In this document: positions 45,605 through 58,667 of the stretch, piece by piece
Position numbering within the stretch: the stretch's first letter is position 1
Layout of the letters: every line of letters begins with the position of its first letter
Origin: Fagopyrum homotropicum
Taxonomy: Eukaryota > Streptophyta > Magnoliopsida > Caryophyllales > Polygonaceae
Direction of reading: 5' to 3'
Assembly (NCBI GenBank): GCA_033239125.1
Contig: BSWB01000001.1
Location: 161,595,481 to 161,659,480, forward strand
DNA: 64,000 nt
Notes under the pieces: generated by a model
Told to the model about the DNA's origin: nothing
Seen by the model: only the letters and a program-made list of their open reading frames with translations
Databases searched by the model: none
Position numbers and translations under genes: made by a program

Positions 45605-46035
45605 ATTGTCTAAACAGTACCCATCTTTTAGACTGACTAAACTTTAATATCCCGTCATTTAAACTATCAGAAATTAGAATGGTACCTCACCTATTGAGTC
45701 CGACCAAAAATTAGTACCTGCATTATGGATCAAGGGTCTTCATTTTGGGTCTTCAAGCTCGTGGAGAAGAGGAGCGTCAAAATCCGATTGTGTTTGTTGC
45801 TACCGTGGGATTTCGGCGACGATTTCCACTTGCAAGCGACCTCCTAACGCCGGGAAACGATTCTATGGTCGTATGCAGTGGAAATTTGCCCCTGATATTT
45901 AACACCGATATGTTAACTTTACGTGTGAATAGTAATACAGATACTAATCTTTGGTTGAGATCAATAGGTGAGGTATCATTCTAATAATTTAAACGACGGG
46001 TATTAATGTTTAGATAATTTTCTCTAAATTAAATT
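45605..46035. mobile_element. Inverted-repeat element with GC-richer interior
   Basis: About 90 bases at the left (45608-45703, with ggtacctcacctattga) are a diverged reverse complement of the right end (about 45965-46030, tcaataggtgaggtatcatt). The interior 45745-45950 is notably GC-richer and open for 79 codons in one frame. The 9-mer aaattaaat lies just outside both arms, but in AT-rich DNA that is weak evidence. This could be a Mutator-like element that captured a short genomic piece. Confidence 0.55.
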
Positions 46036-46637
46036 GGTTCTTTCCTTTCTTTCTACCAAATCCCTAAAATACAAATGAAAATGGACGATCTTAGATTCCA
46101 GTCACGAGATAAACAAAACCTATTTTGCTAAACATAATATATTAAGGGTTTTTTTGTATTCACATTATCAAAATAAAATGAGATTAATGCAAAAGTACTT
46201 ACCTTAAACTCTCTCGTCATATAATTTAATTAATATAAAAACGAATGACTTTATATCTAAAGTTTAGAAGATGCATGCATGCATGTTTGTATCACGTTGG
46301 CTGCTTCTATGCTATTGTTTTCGTTGTATGAATTAAGATTTTGTGTTGCTAAACACGTGAAAATATATTTTAAATTTTTAATCAAATTGCAATTTCAATC
46401 CTCAGTTTTATTGTTCGTACCAATATACCCTTCAGACACTTTAAGGGCACGTTCAATATGTTTGATCAAAATTATATAAACTTAATAATTCTCCACATAA
46501 TTCTCATATCTAGCTGGTAAATGTTGAAGAAAGTTCAATAAATTTTCATCTCAAATAATTCTCCTAAATATCATAATGTACGTCTACCGAACACACTCTA
46601 AGACATGTTATCAAGATATAAACGAGCCATATATTAA
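46036..46637. other. Intergenic DNA, nothing recognised
   Basis: AT-rich; the frame 46279-46479 has no signature. Confidence 0.5.
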
Positions 46638-47991
46638 TGTAACACTATAATTCTCAGGTTCGGGGCGTTACGGGTTAGGATCTCACCGTATACCATCAGA
46701 AGTTGTTCGATGCACCTCTCCGTATACAATGTCTAGGCTAGTCGCGGAGAACCTTTCAGTCTCACGTCGGAACTGGGCAGATTATGTCACCGCCTGTTAC
46801 ACATACACTTGGGCCAATAAGTAATTCAGGTCGTCCTAATCGAGTTAGCGTTAATAAACATGCAATAACACCCACCACACATGCAATTCAACCAATACAC
46901 AAATTGCCGCTAAGAAGCCTAAAGGTCTTACCTGTAATAGGATCAGTCCTACAAATCACAATCCTGATCCACAATAGAATGCTCAACCGCCTAATATATT
47001 CCAAGACATAACATCAATGATCTATCATCCATAACAAGTCCAATCATCCTTACAGTTTTCCTATCCTTAACGTAACATCCTCGTCATCCTAAACCACTAC
47101 TTGGGATTCTCTCTAGTTCTGCTAGGTTCCAACCTAACATGATATTAACATTAAACCAACTTAGACAATGAAAGAGGATCACATATCAATAATCGGTACT
47201 CTTTGCAAAGATGACGCGACCACGGAAACAATAGGGTGCAATCGCGGAAGGAAAGTGTCGGCACGACCGTAGCAAGAAGTTTGCGTGACCGCTGGATAAC
47301 TCCACAACTTTTGTCGTTGTGCTCATCGATGTGCACCGTAACCTCGGTACATTCTTGGCTGGCGGTCCCCGTTCTATGAATTGTCAGTTACTAGACTAGA
47401 GGTACCAACTTAATCCTTTGATCTAACAATCGATACAAAACACAAAAGGAGGAGAAAGAAGAATCAAGAGTGTACCTCGATTAACAATTAAGAAGGAAGA
47501 AGAAGAATGAGGAGGAGGGGGTGATGATTCTAATCTTTAGAAAATCAAAATATACATACATTAAAAAAAAAACGCTCTCTTCTCTCTCCTGCTCCCTGGT
47601 GCGACTGAAGGAGGCAAACCACCCCAGCGCAGCCCCCAGGCTGCGGCCCACCCCCCCTCTCCCACCTCACTCCCAGCCTATGGCTGGCCACAGGCGTCCT
47701 CGTCGACGTAACATCAGGCTGTCCGAACTCCCTGGGGACCGTACCGTCCAAACACCGAACCAACACCGAACCTTACCCTTAAAAAAACACCAGAACCAAT
47801 ACCCGATGACCTCATTCGGAGCAACAACCTAAGACTCCATCCTAAGGCCCCTGCCCATCCTGAGCTTACTTCGGTTCTGACGTTCCCACCATTGCCCCAC
47901 TCTCCCTCGCCGTCGCCAGTTTTGGCATTGCTAACGGATACGTACCCCCAGACCCCTGGACCCCCTGGACTCCTCGCAGCATGTTGCCAGT

Positions 47992-49078
47992 GTGCTGAGC
48001 ACTCCATCGGCGAAGATTCCACCACCCATAGATGACGTTGCAATGTCTGCTGGCCCTTCAGTTCCCTTGAGTGTTGTGGGCAAGGATGACCCCTCGTTCC
48101 CTCAGCCCGCTCATTGCACTGATTCCGAGACGGTTGTCCCTCCTGTAGCTGTTGCACTGCCAACTTTATTTCCCTCGAGTAACCCCCACGCCTCCTTAAT
48201 GCAAACGTGCATTAATGACCCTTTACCCCATGCAGCCCGTCCGACTTCCTATACTGATATTGCCTCTAGGGGTTTGGCATGGAACCATGTCCCTCTCCCC
48301 TTCTTCCCTGTGTATGATACTGGTGTCATTCCTTTCTCCAGTGAGGACATTGAAGACACGATGGTGAAATGGAATCTCTCGCTTGTGGGTTTTTCCTTGG
48401 AAAATCAAATATCATATCAAAAAATGTCCAATTTTATTGTTGAGAAGTGGAACACCATTTCAGTGCCTAAAATGATCCGGATTGAGAACGGTATATTCGT
48501 TTTCCACTTCTCTAAGGAAGAAGACCTGAACGAAATCTTACTTGGGAGCCCTTGGATGGCGAATGGAACCACTACCATCCTCCTTAAACGCTGGACCACT
48601 GACTTGCCTTTGAACTACTCCAGCCTTGGATCCGTGCCTGTTTGGGTCACGCTGCATGACCTAAACTTTCGGTTTTGGTCCAAGACCATGCTTGCCAGAA
48701 GATTGGCTCGGCACTGGGAACTCCCATTTTGACGGATGCTTGTTCTGCTAATCAGGATCGTCTTGGATATGCTCGTATCCTTGTTGAAATACACGCCTCT
48801 CGACCCCTCCTTCATGAGATAACCCTCTCCGGTCCTAGGGGGGCTAAGTTCGTCCAAAAGATCACATATGATTGGCTTCCTCCTCGTTGTGGCTCCTGTC
48901 TCACATTTGGACATAGCTGCAAGGCACCGTTGGCATCCACTTCAGTAGTGACTCCACCTGCTACTATTCCTGCATCTCGTGGTACATCCTTACCCAGGAG
49001 AATCATCCCTACCCCTAACCCTGATCCCACTCCTATACTACCTACTCCTGACCCTTCCCTGAGGATCCATCCTCCCTA
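47992..49078 (+). pseudogene. LINE ORF1 (DUF4283 / zinc knuckle) pseudogene
   Basis: The first frame (47992-48732) contains SYTDIASRGLAW and a DUF4283-like region (FSLENQISYQKMSNFIVEKW ... LLGSPWMANGTTTILLKRW), an RNA-binding-type fold of plant L1 ORF1. A frameshift near 48730 moves the protein to the frame of 48675-49079, with RLGYARILVEI and a damaged knuckle CGSCLTFGHSC in which the His-Cys spacing is too short. A proline-rich tail follows. The true ATG upstream is unclear. Confidence 0.8.
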
Positions 49079-49314
49079 GGAAGCCCCCCAGATCGCTAAA
49101 CGTCCTCATTCCAATCCAAGTAACATTCCCCTTTCCATTCCTGAACACGCCCCCAACCTGACACTAATCACTCGAACACACAACCTTAACCTTTCATCCG
49201 AGGACAAAATCCAGCCCCCATCCTCTTGTCCCTCCCCTCTCAATCAAACTTCCCCATCTGAATCCACCACAATAGATTCTTCCAATCCCCTCCCAACCTC
49301 TCCATTGATGGCAA

Positions 49315-50424
49315 GTGCCATCAATGATCATGTCCAACAGTTTAATGATTGTTAGAACGTGTGCATGGAACATTAGGGGCCTCAATGACCCCATCAAACA
49401 GAAAGCTGTCCAATCCCTTGCCAAGAGGCATTCCCTTGATCTTGTTGCTATTCTTGAAACACGTTTACGTGCTGACAATGAGAATAGAATCTCCAAAACT
49501 CTTTTCCCTTCCTGGAAACACATATCTAATTCATCCCATGCTCACAACTGTCGCATATGGTTATGGTGGAACCCTTTAAAGATTTGCATTACCACTCCTG
49601 TGATTACAGACCAGCTCATCTACTGCCGCATCACTGATCCCTCCCTCAGTCCTAACCCTCCTACTTTGGCAGAAATTTCATTTATCTATGCTCACAACTT
49701 AATGGAGGATCGGGTGAGTTTGTGGAACACAATCACAACCTTACGGCTGCTCAACACCAATAGCCCTTGGGCTCTTATGGGGGACTTCAATGTCACCTTA
49801 TCCCCTGATGAAAAGATATCCAATAACATCCACCATTTCTCGCAACTAAGCTCTGAGATAGAGCAATGCTTTGAGCAGAACTCTCTCTCGGATATCCCTT
49901 CCACTGGATGCAAATATACCTGGAGTAATAAGCAGGTGGGTAACCGGATGTGGAGCAAACTCGATCGTATAATCTCTAACAATGAATGGATCGTAGCCTT
50001 CCCAAATACAGCCGCCCATTTTGGCAACGCTGAGATCTCTGATCACTCTCCTGCATTACTCTATACTGACAGCAGTGTACTTCGGAGAACCTTCCCTTTC
50101 CGGTTCAATAACCTTTGGGTTAAACACGAGGCATTCCTTGAAACTGTTAGAACTGCATGGGACACCAATGTTCAGGGAAACGCAATGTTCAAGCTTTCAA
50201 AGAAATTTAAGCTCCTCAAGCCCCTACTTAAGAAATTCCCTAGTGTTATTATGGAGGATATTCACACAATCATTGCTGAAAACCGAAAGCTGCTTGATGA
50301 TACACAGACTCGTCTTCAGACTGAACCCCTTGACCCAGTCCTACTGGACACCGAGAGGGGTCTCACTCTCACTCTTAAGGACAATCAATCCAAGCTTCAT
50401 TGCATGCTGGGCCAACTTTATTAG
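49315..50424 (+). pseudogene. LINE ORF2 endonuclease domain
   Basis: The frame shows the order of apurinic-type endonuclease motifs: AWNIRGLNDPIKQ, ILETRL, GDFNVTLSPDEK, SDIPSTGCKYTWSN, WSKLDRI and SDHSPALL. It ends at a stop after MLGQLY, within the linker to RT. As part of a broken ORF2 it is not expected to be functional, though this domain itself looks complete. Confidence 0.88.
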
Positions 50425-50481
50425 GAAAGATGGATCAAGTATGGGGATCAATGCTCTTCGTACTTCTTCAAGAGTATCAAG

Positions 50482-52768
50482 ATGCGGAGATGTGCTAATC
50501 TTATCACTGGAATCATGGATGCTAATGGGAATATGCTTACTGCGCCAGACGCCATTGGATGTACCCTGGTGAACCACTTCACCAAAGCCTTAAATCCCTG
50601 CAATCCCATGACTAGAGTACACTTCCCACCCATCAACTTACCCACCCTGAGTACAAGTGACATTCAATTGCTTAATGAGCCTGTGTCGCAAGACGAGATC
50701 AAGATGGCCCTCTTTAGCATTGGAGACAATAAAGCCCCTGTCCTGATGGATACAACTCACTATTTTTTAAGGAGGCTTGGAGTATAATCAGCCACGACTT
50801 CACCAATGCAGTACATGACTTCTTTATAAACAAGAAAATGCTCAAGCAGGTGAACCATGCTTCCATTTCACTCATTGCCAAACATGACCGACCCACCTCT
50901 CCCTCGGACTATAGGCCTATTTCTTGCTGCAATACTGTCTATAAAACCATCTCCAAGTTACTTGCGAGTAGACTTAGCCATATTCTCCCAAGTCTCATAA
51001 GTCCCAACCAAAGTGCCTTTGTACCCTCTCGATCCGTCAAGCATAATGTACTCCTCTCCCAGGAGCTATTACACAAGTATGGCAGGCAACACATCTCCCC
51101 TAGAGTGGCTATGAAAATCGACATCTCTAAGGCTTTTGATTCGGTTAGTCACGAATTCATCTTGCACTGCCTTCGTTCAATGGGGTTCCCGGAGTCATTC
51201 GTTGTTTTGATCAGAGAATGCATCACTACGGTCACTTATTCGGTTAATATTAATGGCGAATTGAAGGGTCATTTCCATGGAGCTCGAGGGCTTCGTCAGG
51301 GATGTCCCCTCTCCCCTCCCTTGCATTGCAATGGAATTTCTTTCCAGATTGCTTTCGGAGAGAACATCTAATCCGGACTTTAACTTTCATCCCAAATGCT
51401 CCTCGCCTGCCATCTCCCACCTTGCATTCGCTGATGATCTCTTGCTACTTTGCCGTGGGGATGCCAGATCCGTTTCGATACTTAATGAGGCCCTAGTGGA
51501 GTTTGGTAACATTTCCGGACTTGTTATTAATCCGGCTAAGTCGCTTTTATTCACTGGTGGCATGTCTCAAGATGAGATTGATGGCATTATCCGTATCACG
51601 GGCATGAGAGTTGGAACCCTACCCTTCACGTACTTGGGTGTACCACTGGGATGTAAACGGCTGAGAATACATGACTACCTTCCATTGATCCATAAGATCA
51701 CCCGGCGTATCCATTCATGGAATGCTAAGTCTCTCTCCTATGCCGGTCGTGCGCAACTCATCAAAAACCATCCTCTTTGCGACTTGTCACTATTGGAGTT
51801 CAATGTTTATCCTCCCTGTCAAGGTGACTAATACTATCATCGGCTTGATGCGATCCTATCTCTGGGCGGGCGTTGCCAACAGCCGTAGAGCATTAGTGGC
51901 TTGGGAGACTATATGCAATCCTAAAGGGGCTGGTGGGCTGGGTTTTCCAAACCTTGTGACAAGGAATAGGGTTGCCCATGCTAAGATCCTATATGATATT
52001 GACCGGGGTGGACCTAGCATTTGGATCATGTGGGCTAAACAACACCTGCTCAAGCGTGACGAGAGCATCTGGAATTGCAATGCTCGGATCGCTCACTCCC
52101 CTTTCTGGAAGAATCTTCTCTCAGTAAGGGACGATATCCCCTTCCCTTCCCCTGGCTACTCGAGGTTGGATGCTATCACTTGCCCTAATGGCTCTTTTTC
52201 CAGTCGATCAGCATATGACTTATTCAGGCCCCCGCTTGATGCACCTACTCCTTCCCCTTATGCTGCTATCTAGCTCTCCTCAAACATACCCAAAGCCTCC
52301 TTCATTGCTTGGATTGCTGCTCTCAACCGCCTCCCTACCCTCTCAAAGCTCCGGACTTGGAACATTCTCAACAATGATCGTTGCAGGCTTTGCAATCTCG
52401 GCCCTGAAGATGGAGATCATCTTTGGAACCTTTGCAGCTATAACATGACGGTGTTGGATATCGTGTCTCGCTGGACTATCACCCCCGCCCCGGCGCTCTA
52501 CCTGGGTCGAATCTGGCCCTGGTTGGCTTCCTGGTCCAGTAGAAAGCCCCGCCCTATGGACAGCCTTCATATTGCTGTGATTGTCGCATTCCTCTACTAT
52601 ATTTGGACTGTAAGGAACAAGCTTATCTACAATAGCTCCGTCATCACTCCAACTGAATGTGCTAGGATGATCATCTGCAGTGTAAAGTCACACTTCGCGA
52701 TCAACTGGAAGGACCGTTCCCCCCTTTCTCGTGATCTTGCATTCCACCTGAACATCTCTCTTCGTTGA
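50482..52768 (+). pseudogene. LINE ORF2 reverse transcriptase to zf-RVT, multiple frameshifts
   Basis: Segments in successive frames: 50482-50787 (linker and start of RT), 50838-51371 (ISCCNTVYKTISK, KIDISKAFDSVSHEF, GLRQGCPLSP), 51277-51831 (HLAFADDLLLLCRGD, FTYLGVPLGCKRL), 51722-52273 (GGLGFPNL, SSRSAYDLF) and a zf-RVT with RCRLCNLGPEDGDHLWNLC near 52390. At least four frame changes separate them. Order and spacing match a plant L1 ORF2. There is no RNase H domain in this copy, unlike the LINE at 27.7-30.5 kb. Confidence 0.88.
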
Positions 52769-53619
52769 CTCAGCAGGCCTCTCCTCTCCCTTCAATTGCG
52801 TCTGGTTGTTTGATTTGTTTTGATGCTGCTTTGATGCTGATCATGTACTGCCTTCCTCTACTTAACTCTTGTAATCTATCCCGTTCATAATACAATTAAC
52901 CTTTCAAAAAAAAAAAAAAAAGAACGAGGTGGAGGAGGGTAGCTTACTGTTCGTCCAGAAGAGGCACCCCAAGATGATTCCTTGTCTAATGATTACAAGC
53001 GTTCTCGGGAAGGAGAAGAAACTCTCAATCGCTTGAATGGAGTATAGAAGAATAACGTATGTGGAAGAATGAGAGGAAAGGGAGAGAAGGAGGAGTTACG
53101 TGAGAAGAAGAAGAAGAAGAAGAATGGAGGCAGCCGCTAGCTAGGGCTTTTGATAAAAGGTAGACGTATCCAAAGAAGGAAAAGATCGGGATATATTTTG
53201 AAAAGGAAACAATCCTAACAGTTATGAAACCGAAAGCCACGCTCTGTTGTTTAATTACGAGCGCGGAAACAACAATCGCGACCGCATGTAGGCAATACTC
53301 TGCGGTCGCGGGACACGACCGTTGGGACTCATCTGGAGTCAAAAATCCCGGTTATTACATCACATCCCCCTAACAAGTTTTGTCCCAAAACTTAATAAGC
53401 GCAGATTTTCTCCGTTTTACACCCGAGGTAAATCGACATGTTCCCATGAAGGCATAACCCGTCTAAAGCTACACACATACTCCACGCAATCCAACACATC
53501 AAAGTACAAACAATCATAAAACACTCAAGCATGTAGGCGTGTAAACAGTCACAACAATCATATAAGCATAAGTCCAAGAAATAACCCGACGGTCATATAG
53601 CTGCAACTAACTCTGCGTA

Positions 53620-54184
53620 GAACTCAAGATACTTCACTATCATTTGTCTCCCTTGTAGCCTCATCGGCTCTTCGTCTAGACCACTGGATCCACATCATCG
53701 GTATGTCCTTAAACCGTAGGCGTATAGTACTCCTCTCGTGGACAGCTACCGGATGTTCTACAAAGGCATGATTCGGCTTAACCACCAGATCCTCATAATT
53801 GATGACGTGTTTCATGTCTGGTATATACTCCTGCAGTGGAAGACTAGATGGACACCCTCCGGTCTCGGTGGTAGCGCTAGTTTGTATGCGACCTTTCCAA
53901 CTCGCTCCAAGATCTCAAAAAGTCCGACATATCAGGGATTCAACTTCCCCTTAATGCTGAAACGCCGGACGTCTCGTGTCGGTGATACTCTCAACCAGAC
54001 ATGGGGGTCTACTCTAAACTTTAGAGGCGGCGCCTCTTGTCGGCGTAAAACTTCTGACGACTCTGTGCTGCCTACATACGCTCTCGGATCAGAGCTACTC
54101 GAGCTATGTCGTCCTGTATCTGCTCAAGATGGAACCTCTTATTGCGATTTTGTTTGTAAACAAACAAGTTATTGTTGGAAATAA
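53620..54184 (-). pseudogene. Ty3/gypsy integrase C-terminal remnant
   Basis: The minus-strand phrase QKFYADKRRR is followed, through frameshifts and stops, by EYIPDMKHVINYEDL-like wording and DIPMMWIQWSRRRADEATRE. That order is the end of gypsy integrase with the chromodomain-adjacent tail. It precedes the polypurine tract and LTR at 53359. Upstream pol is missing: at about 54176 the sequence switches to unrelated DNA starting tgttggaaataac, which looks like another LTR start. Confidence 0.8.
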
Positions 54185-54189
54185 CAAGT

Positions 54190-56945
54190 TCTCACATCAA
54201 AAGTTGGGGACATTTTGAACATAGTTTATAAGGTCGGCGGGCTACTCCTCCTATTGCAAATTGTATTTAGGATGGAACATCGCCGGGTTTATATTCTGGG
54301 TTTAGTCCTAACGCACATGTGTACTCGTATGCGCATGACCCCGCTCTACGGTCCGTCTACGTAAGACTTTTACAATAGTCAATGTTGTGAAGCTTTATTA
54401 CAACTTGTACTTGGTTGGCTAGATAACTACACTGTTGTATGAATGTGCATGTGAAGTGTAAACTGATTTATATATTAATCTAAGTATTATCTTAATCTTC
54501 ATCTAATCCCAAACTCCTTGGAATATAAAGGTCAAACTATAACTTAATTGGCGGATTATTAATTTCTTAAGTACAAAAGTACCCAAGATCGCCCAGCTAA
54601 TTTCCAACAGTTTTTATAGCTTTTTTAAAAATAATTTTACCAGCAAATATTATATTGTACTTTTGTAAAAAAAAATTACAATTACACTGGATGAGTACGG
54701 AAAAAAAAAAAATATTAGGATCAAAAGTAGGAAGACTCAATTATCATTTGATCAAATTACAGTCATTGAAATATAATATAAATTTGTTCATTTAAAAATA
54801 TTTCAAATGTATTCATAATTATTGAAATATGTTAATTATTTGATTATATTTGTAATTGTTTAAATGATAGTTTATCTGTTTAATTATTCAACTATTTTTT
54901 TTAATATATAATAAATATTAATTAATTTAGGGTTTTTATTTTTTAAATCCCTTAATTACAGATACCATTTCATAATTAAAGTTATTTAACAATTACATGA
55001 ATACATGTTAGTGTGTTAGTATCCGAGGAAGCATCGGGTATCCAAATTTGAAGATTCCCTTATCCTATCCACTAAAACAAAATCCTCTACATGTACGTAT
55101 AAAAAGATTTAATTAATCTTAATCCAATGTGATTAAGCATAATTACAGGATTAACAGCATAAGATTAGGATTATAAATTCCTTCATCCACCAATAAGCAT
55201 TAAGATTACAATCTTATCCTTGCTGGCAAATCAGTAATGTGTGTGGGCGGCACGCAAATTTTCAAAATTGAGATTTGTAGAGCGATTAATTATATAGTTG
55301 GTAATTAATCTATGGATTAAAGGAGATTAGTGGAGCGCACGTGTTCCGAGAGAGATGTCACGTGGAGAGAGAGTATGAGCTGGGACGTGTTTGGATTGGT
55401 ACGTTTGAAATCAAGAAGATAAAATGGAGGAGAAATGGCCAGCTTCATTTGGTTGCCCCATTATGACTAAATATTTGTTTAAATAAAGATATTGCCAAAA
55501 ATCCCACAAAATATGAGATTAATAATCAGAATATTATCAACTTGTATTTGTAAATAAAAAAATAGCAACGGGTGAGAACATAATCACACGATAAAATAAA
55601 AAATAAAAATAATACATATTATATAATCTATTATACATACTTAAAAAGAACACGGATTTTGCTGACGACGCGCTATAAAAGCGGAATTGAAAAAATTTTA
55701 CGTAACTTTTTTTATTTCAAACAATCTATTTTTTGGATGATAAATTTTTATTTTTAAATTATTTTTTAAGGAGATAATCTTTTATCATTAGTATGCTCTA
55801 TTTACGTTAAACTTTTTGAGGGATTTTGTTATCCCACATTGACTAGCTTTTAAGGTTGATAATCTTAGAACTTGTATAAATAGGGAGTCTAAATAGTATG
55901 CACACAATACATACTTTGACCTTTTGGTTAGTTCAAATACAAATATTATGTGTAATTTTGTTATCTCACGAGTATACGAATAATACATTTTTTGTTTTTT
56001 TGTTAAGTTCAAATATAATTTATTGTAAAAAATTACCATAATCAAATAAAAAAAATATAATAAATACATCTAAAAAAAATTACTCAAACAAAAAAAAATC
56101 ACAAAATATATTTTTAAATAGCTCGGACACTAAACTAGTTAATATAGTAAAATCAAAATACGATTCAAACCTGAGGAACCAAATTCCAATGTAATTGATT
56201 TTCAATTTAATAGAAAAAATGATGCAACTTAAATTTTGAGCATAAAGTTAAATGAGGAGAAATTGGAACCATTAACAAAATTCAGATAAAAAAAAACAAA
56301 TACAAATGTTTATTGGTATAAATCCATTGTTTTATTTTGTAGATAAATTTTTCTTTTTTAATTATATTTTATAATAAATAGTTCTAAAAATTCTTATTAA
56401 TGTCAAATTTATTCCAAGATTTTGTGATATGTTAATATGTGTAAATTTGATAAGAGAATGTAAGTGGTAAATATTTTTTCAGAATAAATTTTATTTAAAC
56501 CAAAGAATATTTAATATTATGTTGACATATTTTATATCAATGAAGTTTTTTTTTTATGTTATTTATGTCAAAATGAATAAGAAAAATAGCTTTAAAATTC
56601 AAAAAAAAAAAACAATAATAATTGGTGTTCAAATAGCGGTTCAGCGGTCAAACAGTCGTTCATTTTGACTTGTGAAAAGGAAATATTGTAATAAAATCAA
56701 TAATAGTTTTGTAATCTGACAAGTAATTGGGCTCCTTGAGGCATACAAAAACATGGCCAATTATTCTTAGATGTATATAACTTTGGTATTCATGTCGAGA
56801 ATAGGTTGTACTTTGACGGCAATAATTTGTGAGCTACTCGTATGTTCACATTTTTATTTTAAAAAAACTTGCATAATATTTGTGAATTTATTTAAAATTT
56901 TATGGTCGTTAAAAAGAATTTATAGAAATAACATATCATAAAGTA
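54190..56945. other. Intergenic and old LTR-like DNA
   Basis: The stretch 54190-54370 has LTR-fragment wording (ttaggatggaacatcgccgg, compare 1139). The region 55800-55960 has ttgttatcccacattgacta and cttgtataaatagggag, suggesting a promoter-containing LTR piece. The frame 55788-56069 (minus) is not recognised. Otherwise AT-rich with nothing supportable. Confidence 0.4.
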
Positions 56946-58288
56946 TTAATGTATTTCCAAGTTATTAAAATTTATTCTTAACCCAAACACTTTTATTTTT
57001 ATTTTTAAAAAGTGACTTGCAGTTTGTAACTTGCGCATTAGGTCTTGAAAGAGTGGGTGAAGTAGTGGTTTAGTAAATATGTCTGCGAGCTGGTCATGTG
57101 TAGAGATAAAACTAACATGAAGTGTCACTCGTAGGCTAACGAACAAAATGAAAAGCAGGGGTAATGTGTTTCATTCTTGAATGGAAGACTATATTAGTGC
57201 AGAGGCTTGTAGCTCCTAAGTTGTCACAAAAGATAACCGGTGGCTTTGAAACTCTGACTTTGAGTTTACCAAGTTGCTGAGTAACCTAGAGAAGCTCTGT
57301 TGTGGTGTCCGCAATAGCTTTATACTTAGCTTTAGTGGAAGAACGAGCAACTTAGCATTGCTTGCGTGAGCTCCAGGAAACGGGATTACGACCAAAGTAG
57401 AGAATATACCATGTTGTAGACTCGAAATCATCCTTGTCTCATGCCTAGTATGCGTCGGAAAATGCATCAAGGTCAAGAAAAGAAGCATGAGACAATGTAA
57501 CTCCAACGTGTAGCGTGCCAACAAGGTATCGTTGTAGTCGTTTTAAGGCCAACTAGTGAGTTGTTCTGGGTACTTGCATAAATTGAGATAACTTTTTGAC
57601 AATAAAGCTCATATCCAGACAAGTGAGTCCAAGATATTGCAAGCTACAAACAATCATACGATAATATGTTGGAGATGAAAGTGGTGTACCTGAGTTCTTC
57701 AAAAGAATCTCAGTGACAGACATAGAGTAGCTACAGGATTTGTTGAATCTATTCTTGTCTTTGTGAGTAAGTCTTGAATGTACATACACCGAGATAAAAA
57801 CATCACACCGGTGAAAGAGAGTACCTCAACCCCTAGAGAATAAGAGAATGGGCGGAGATCCTTGAGTGAGAACCGTGATGTGAATGTGTGAACTAAATAT
57901 TCAACTAATGCAGATGAATTTCCTGTGAGGATAGTATCATCCACATACATTAACGAGTAAAGTGTACGAGTCCCATGAGCATAGATAAATAGGGAAGCAT
58001 CACCAATAGAGTTCAAGAACCCAATTCGAAGAAGAAAAAACTGTAGCTCATTATACTAGGCTTGGGGTGCCTGTTTGAGACCGTAAATGACCTCACATAG
58101 ATTACTAATACAAGTGGGTGTGGAGGTGTTTACAAAGCCAGGAGGTTGAGTCATATAAATATCGTCATGAAAGGTGCCCTTTAGTTATTAATATCAAGAT
58201 GACGAATGCACCAACCTTTTGAGACCGCAAGTAAGAATAATTCGAATGGTGATAAGCTTAGCCATTGGGTTGAAGGTCTCGGTGTAGA
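56946..58288 (-). pseudogene. Ty1/copia RT-RNase H pol remnant
   Basis: On the minus strand, reading from 58288: YTETFNPMAKLITIR (start of the RT core), YVDDTILTGNS (catalytic RT motif), QYLGLTCLDMSF-like tail, then RNase H pieces and DQLADIFTKPL near the C-terminus. Several frameshifts and stops. The 5' part stops where the plus-strand gypsy LTR begins. Distinct in sequence from the copia fragment at 37.6-38.3 kb. Confidence 0.85.
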
Positions 58289-58289
58289 T

Positions 58290-58667
58290 TTTATCTTTTC
58301 TTAGTATCTTCCCTTTAAATAGCCTTTGAGGGGGAGATTATTAGGGAGACTGAATTTAATTAATATTTCCACAATATTGTGTGAACTCGCAACTTCGCTT
58401 AAGAAGTTTGTGTTTTATTCATTTCTATTCAATCAAAGAGAGAACCATGATTGAATCGTTGTGACTCCTTTCTAGATTGTGCTTGTGTGTGTTAATCTTC
58501 TTAAAGGTTGGTCCTAGTCAATTCAAGTCTCTCCTTGTGCTTGTCTTACTTAGAAGGATTGTGTAAGGTTAAAGAAGTGAGGGATAAGGAAAACTCTTTG
58601 TTTAAGGGGTTTTAACACATAATTGGTCAAGGTTTTTTTGCAGGATCATGTTGGTTTATGAGTGGTT
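58290..58667 (+). repeat. 5' LTR, left-truncated
   Basis: Includes a TATA-like tttaaatagc (58315-58324) and aligns with the downstream LTR through to ttggttt. There is no typical primer-binding site after it; the sequence passes straight into RT coding DNA. Confidence 0.7.

Larger units (their letters stand above)
47522..52920 (+). mobile_element. Nearly full-length L1-type LINE inside the gypsy LTR
   Basis: Runs from a TC-rich 5' region through ORF1, endonuclease, RT, zf-RVT and a C-terminal segment to a 16-base A tail (52906-52921). The flanks gaatgaggaggaggg (about 47506-47520) and gaacgaggtggaggaggg (52922-52939) look like a diverged target-site duplication with a 3-base indel. All reading frames are broken, so the copy is inactive. 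Confidence 0.85.
46638..53359 (-). mobile_element. Ty3/gypsy 3' LTR split by a LINE
   Basis: On the minus strand the LTR begins TGTAATAACCGGG at 53359, immediately after a polypurine tract (TTAGGGGGATG, complement of about 53362-53373), and probably ends in GTGTTACA at 46638. Removing the LINE (about 47522-52920) leaves an LTR of about 1.3 kb. The 5' half carries GC-rich stretches and the TC-rich leader. The other LTR and gag are not in the window. Confidence 0.65.

Noticed and set aside
47714..48163. Minus-strand 149-codon frame
   Set aside because: Shadow of the LINE ORF1 region; no domain and opposite to the LINE.
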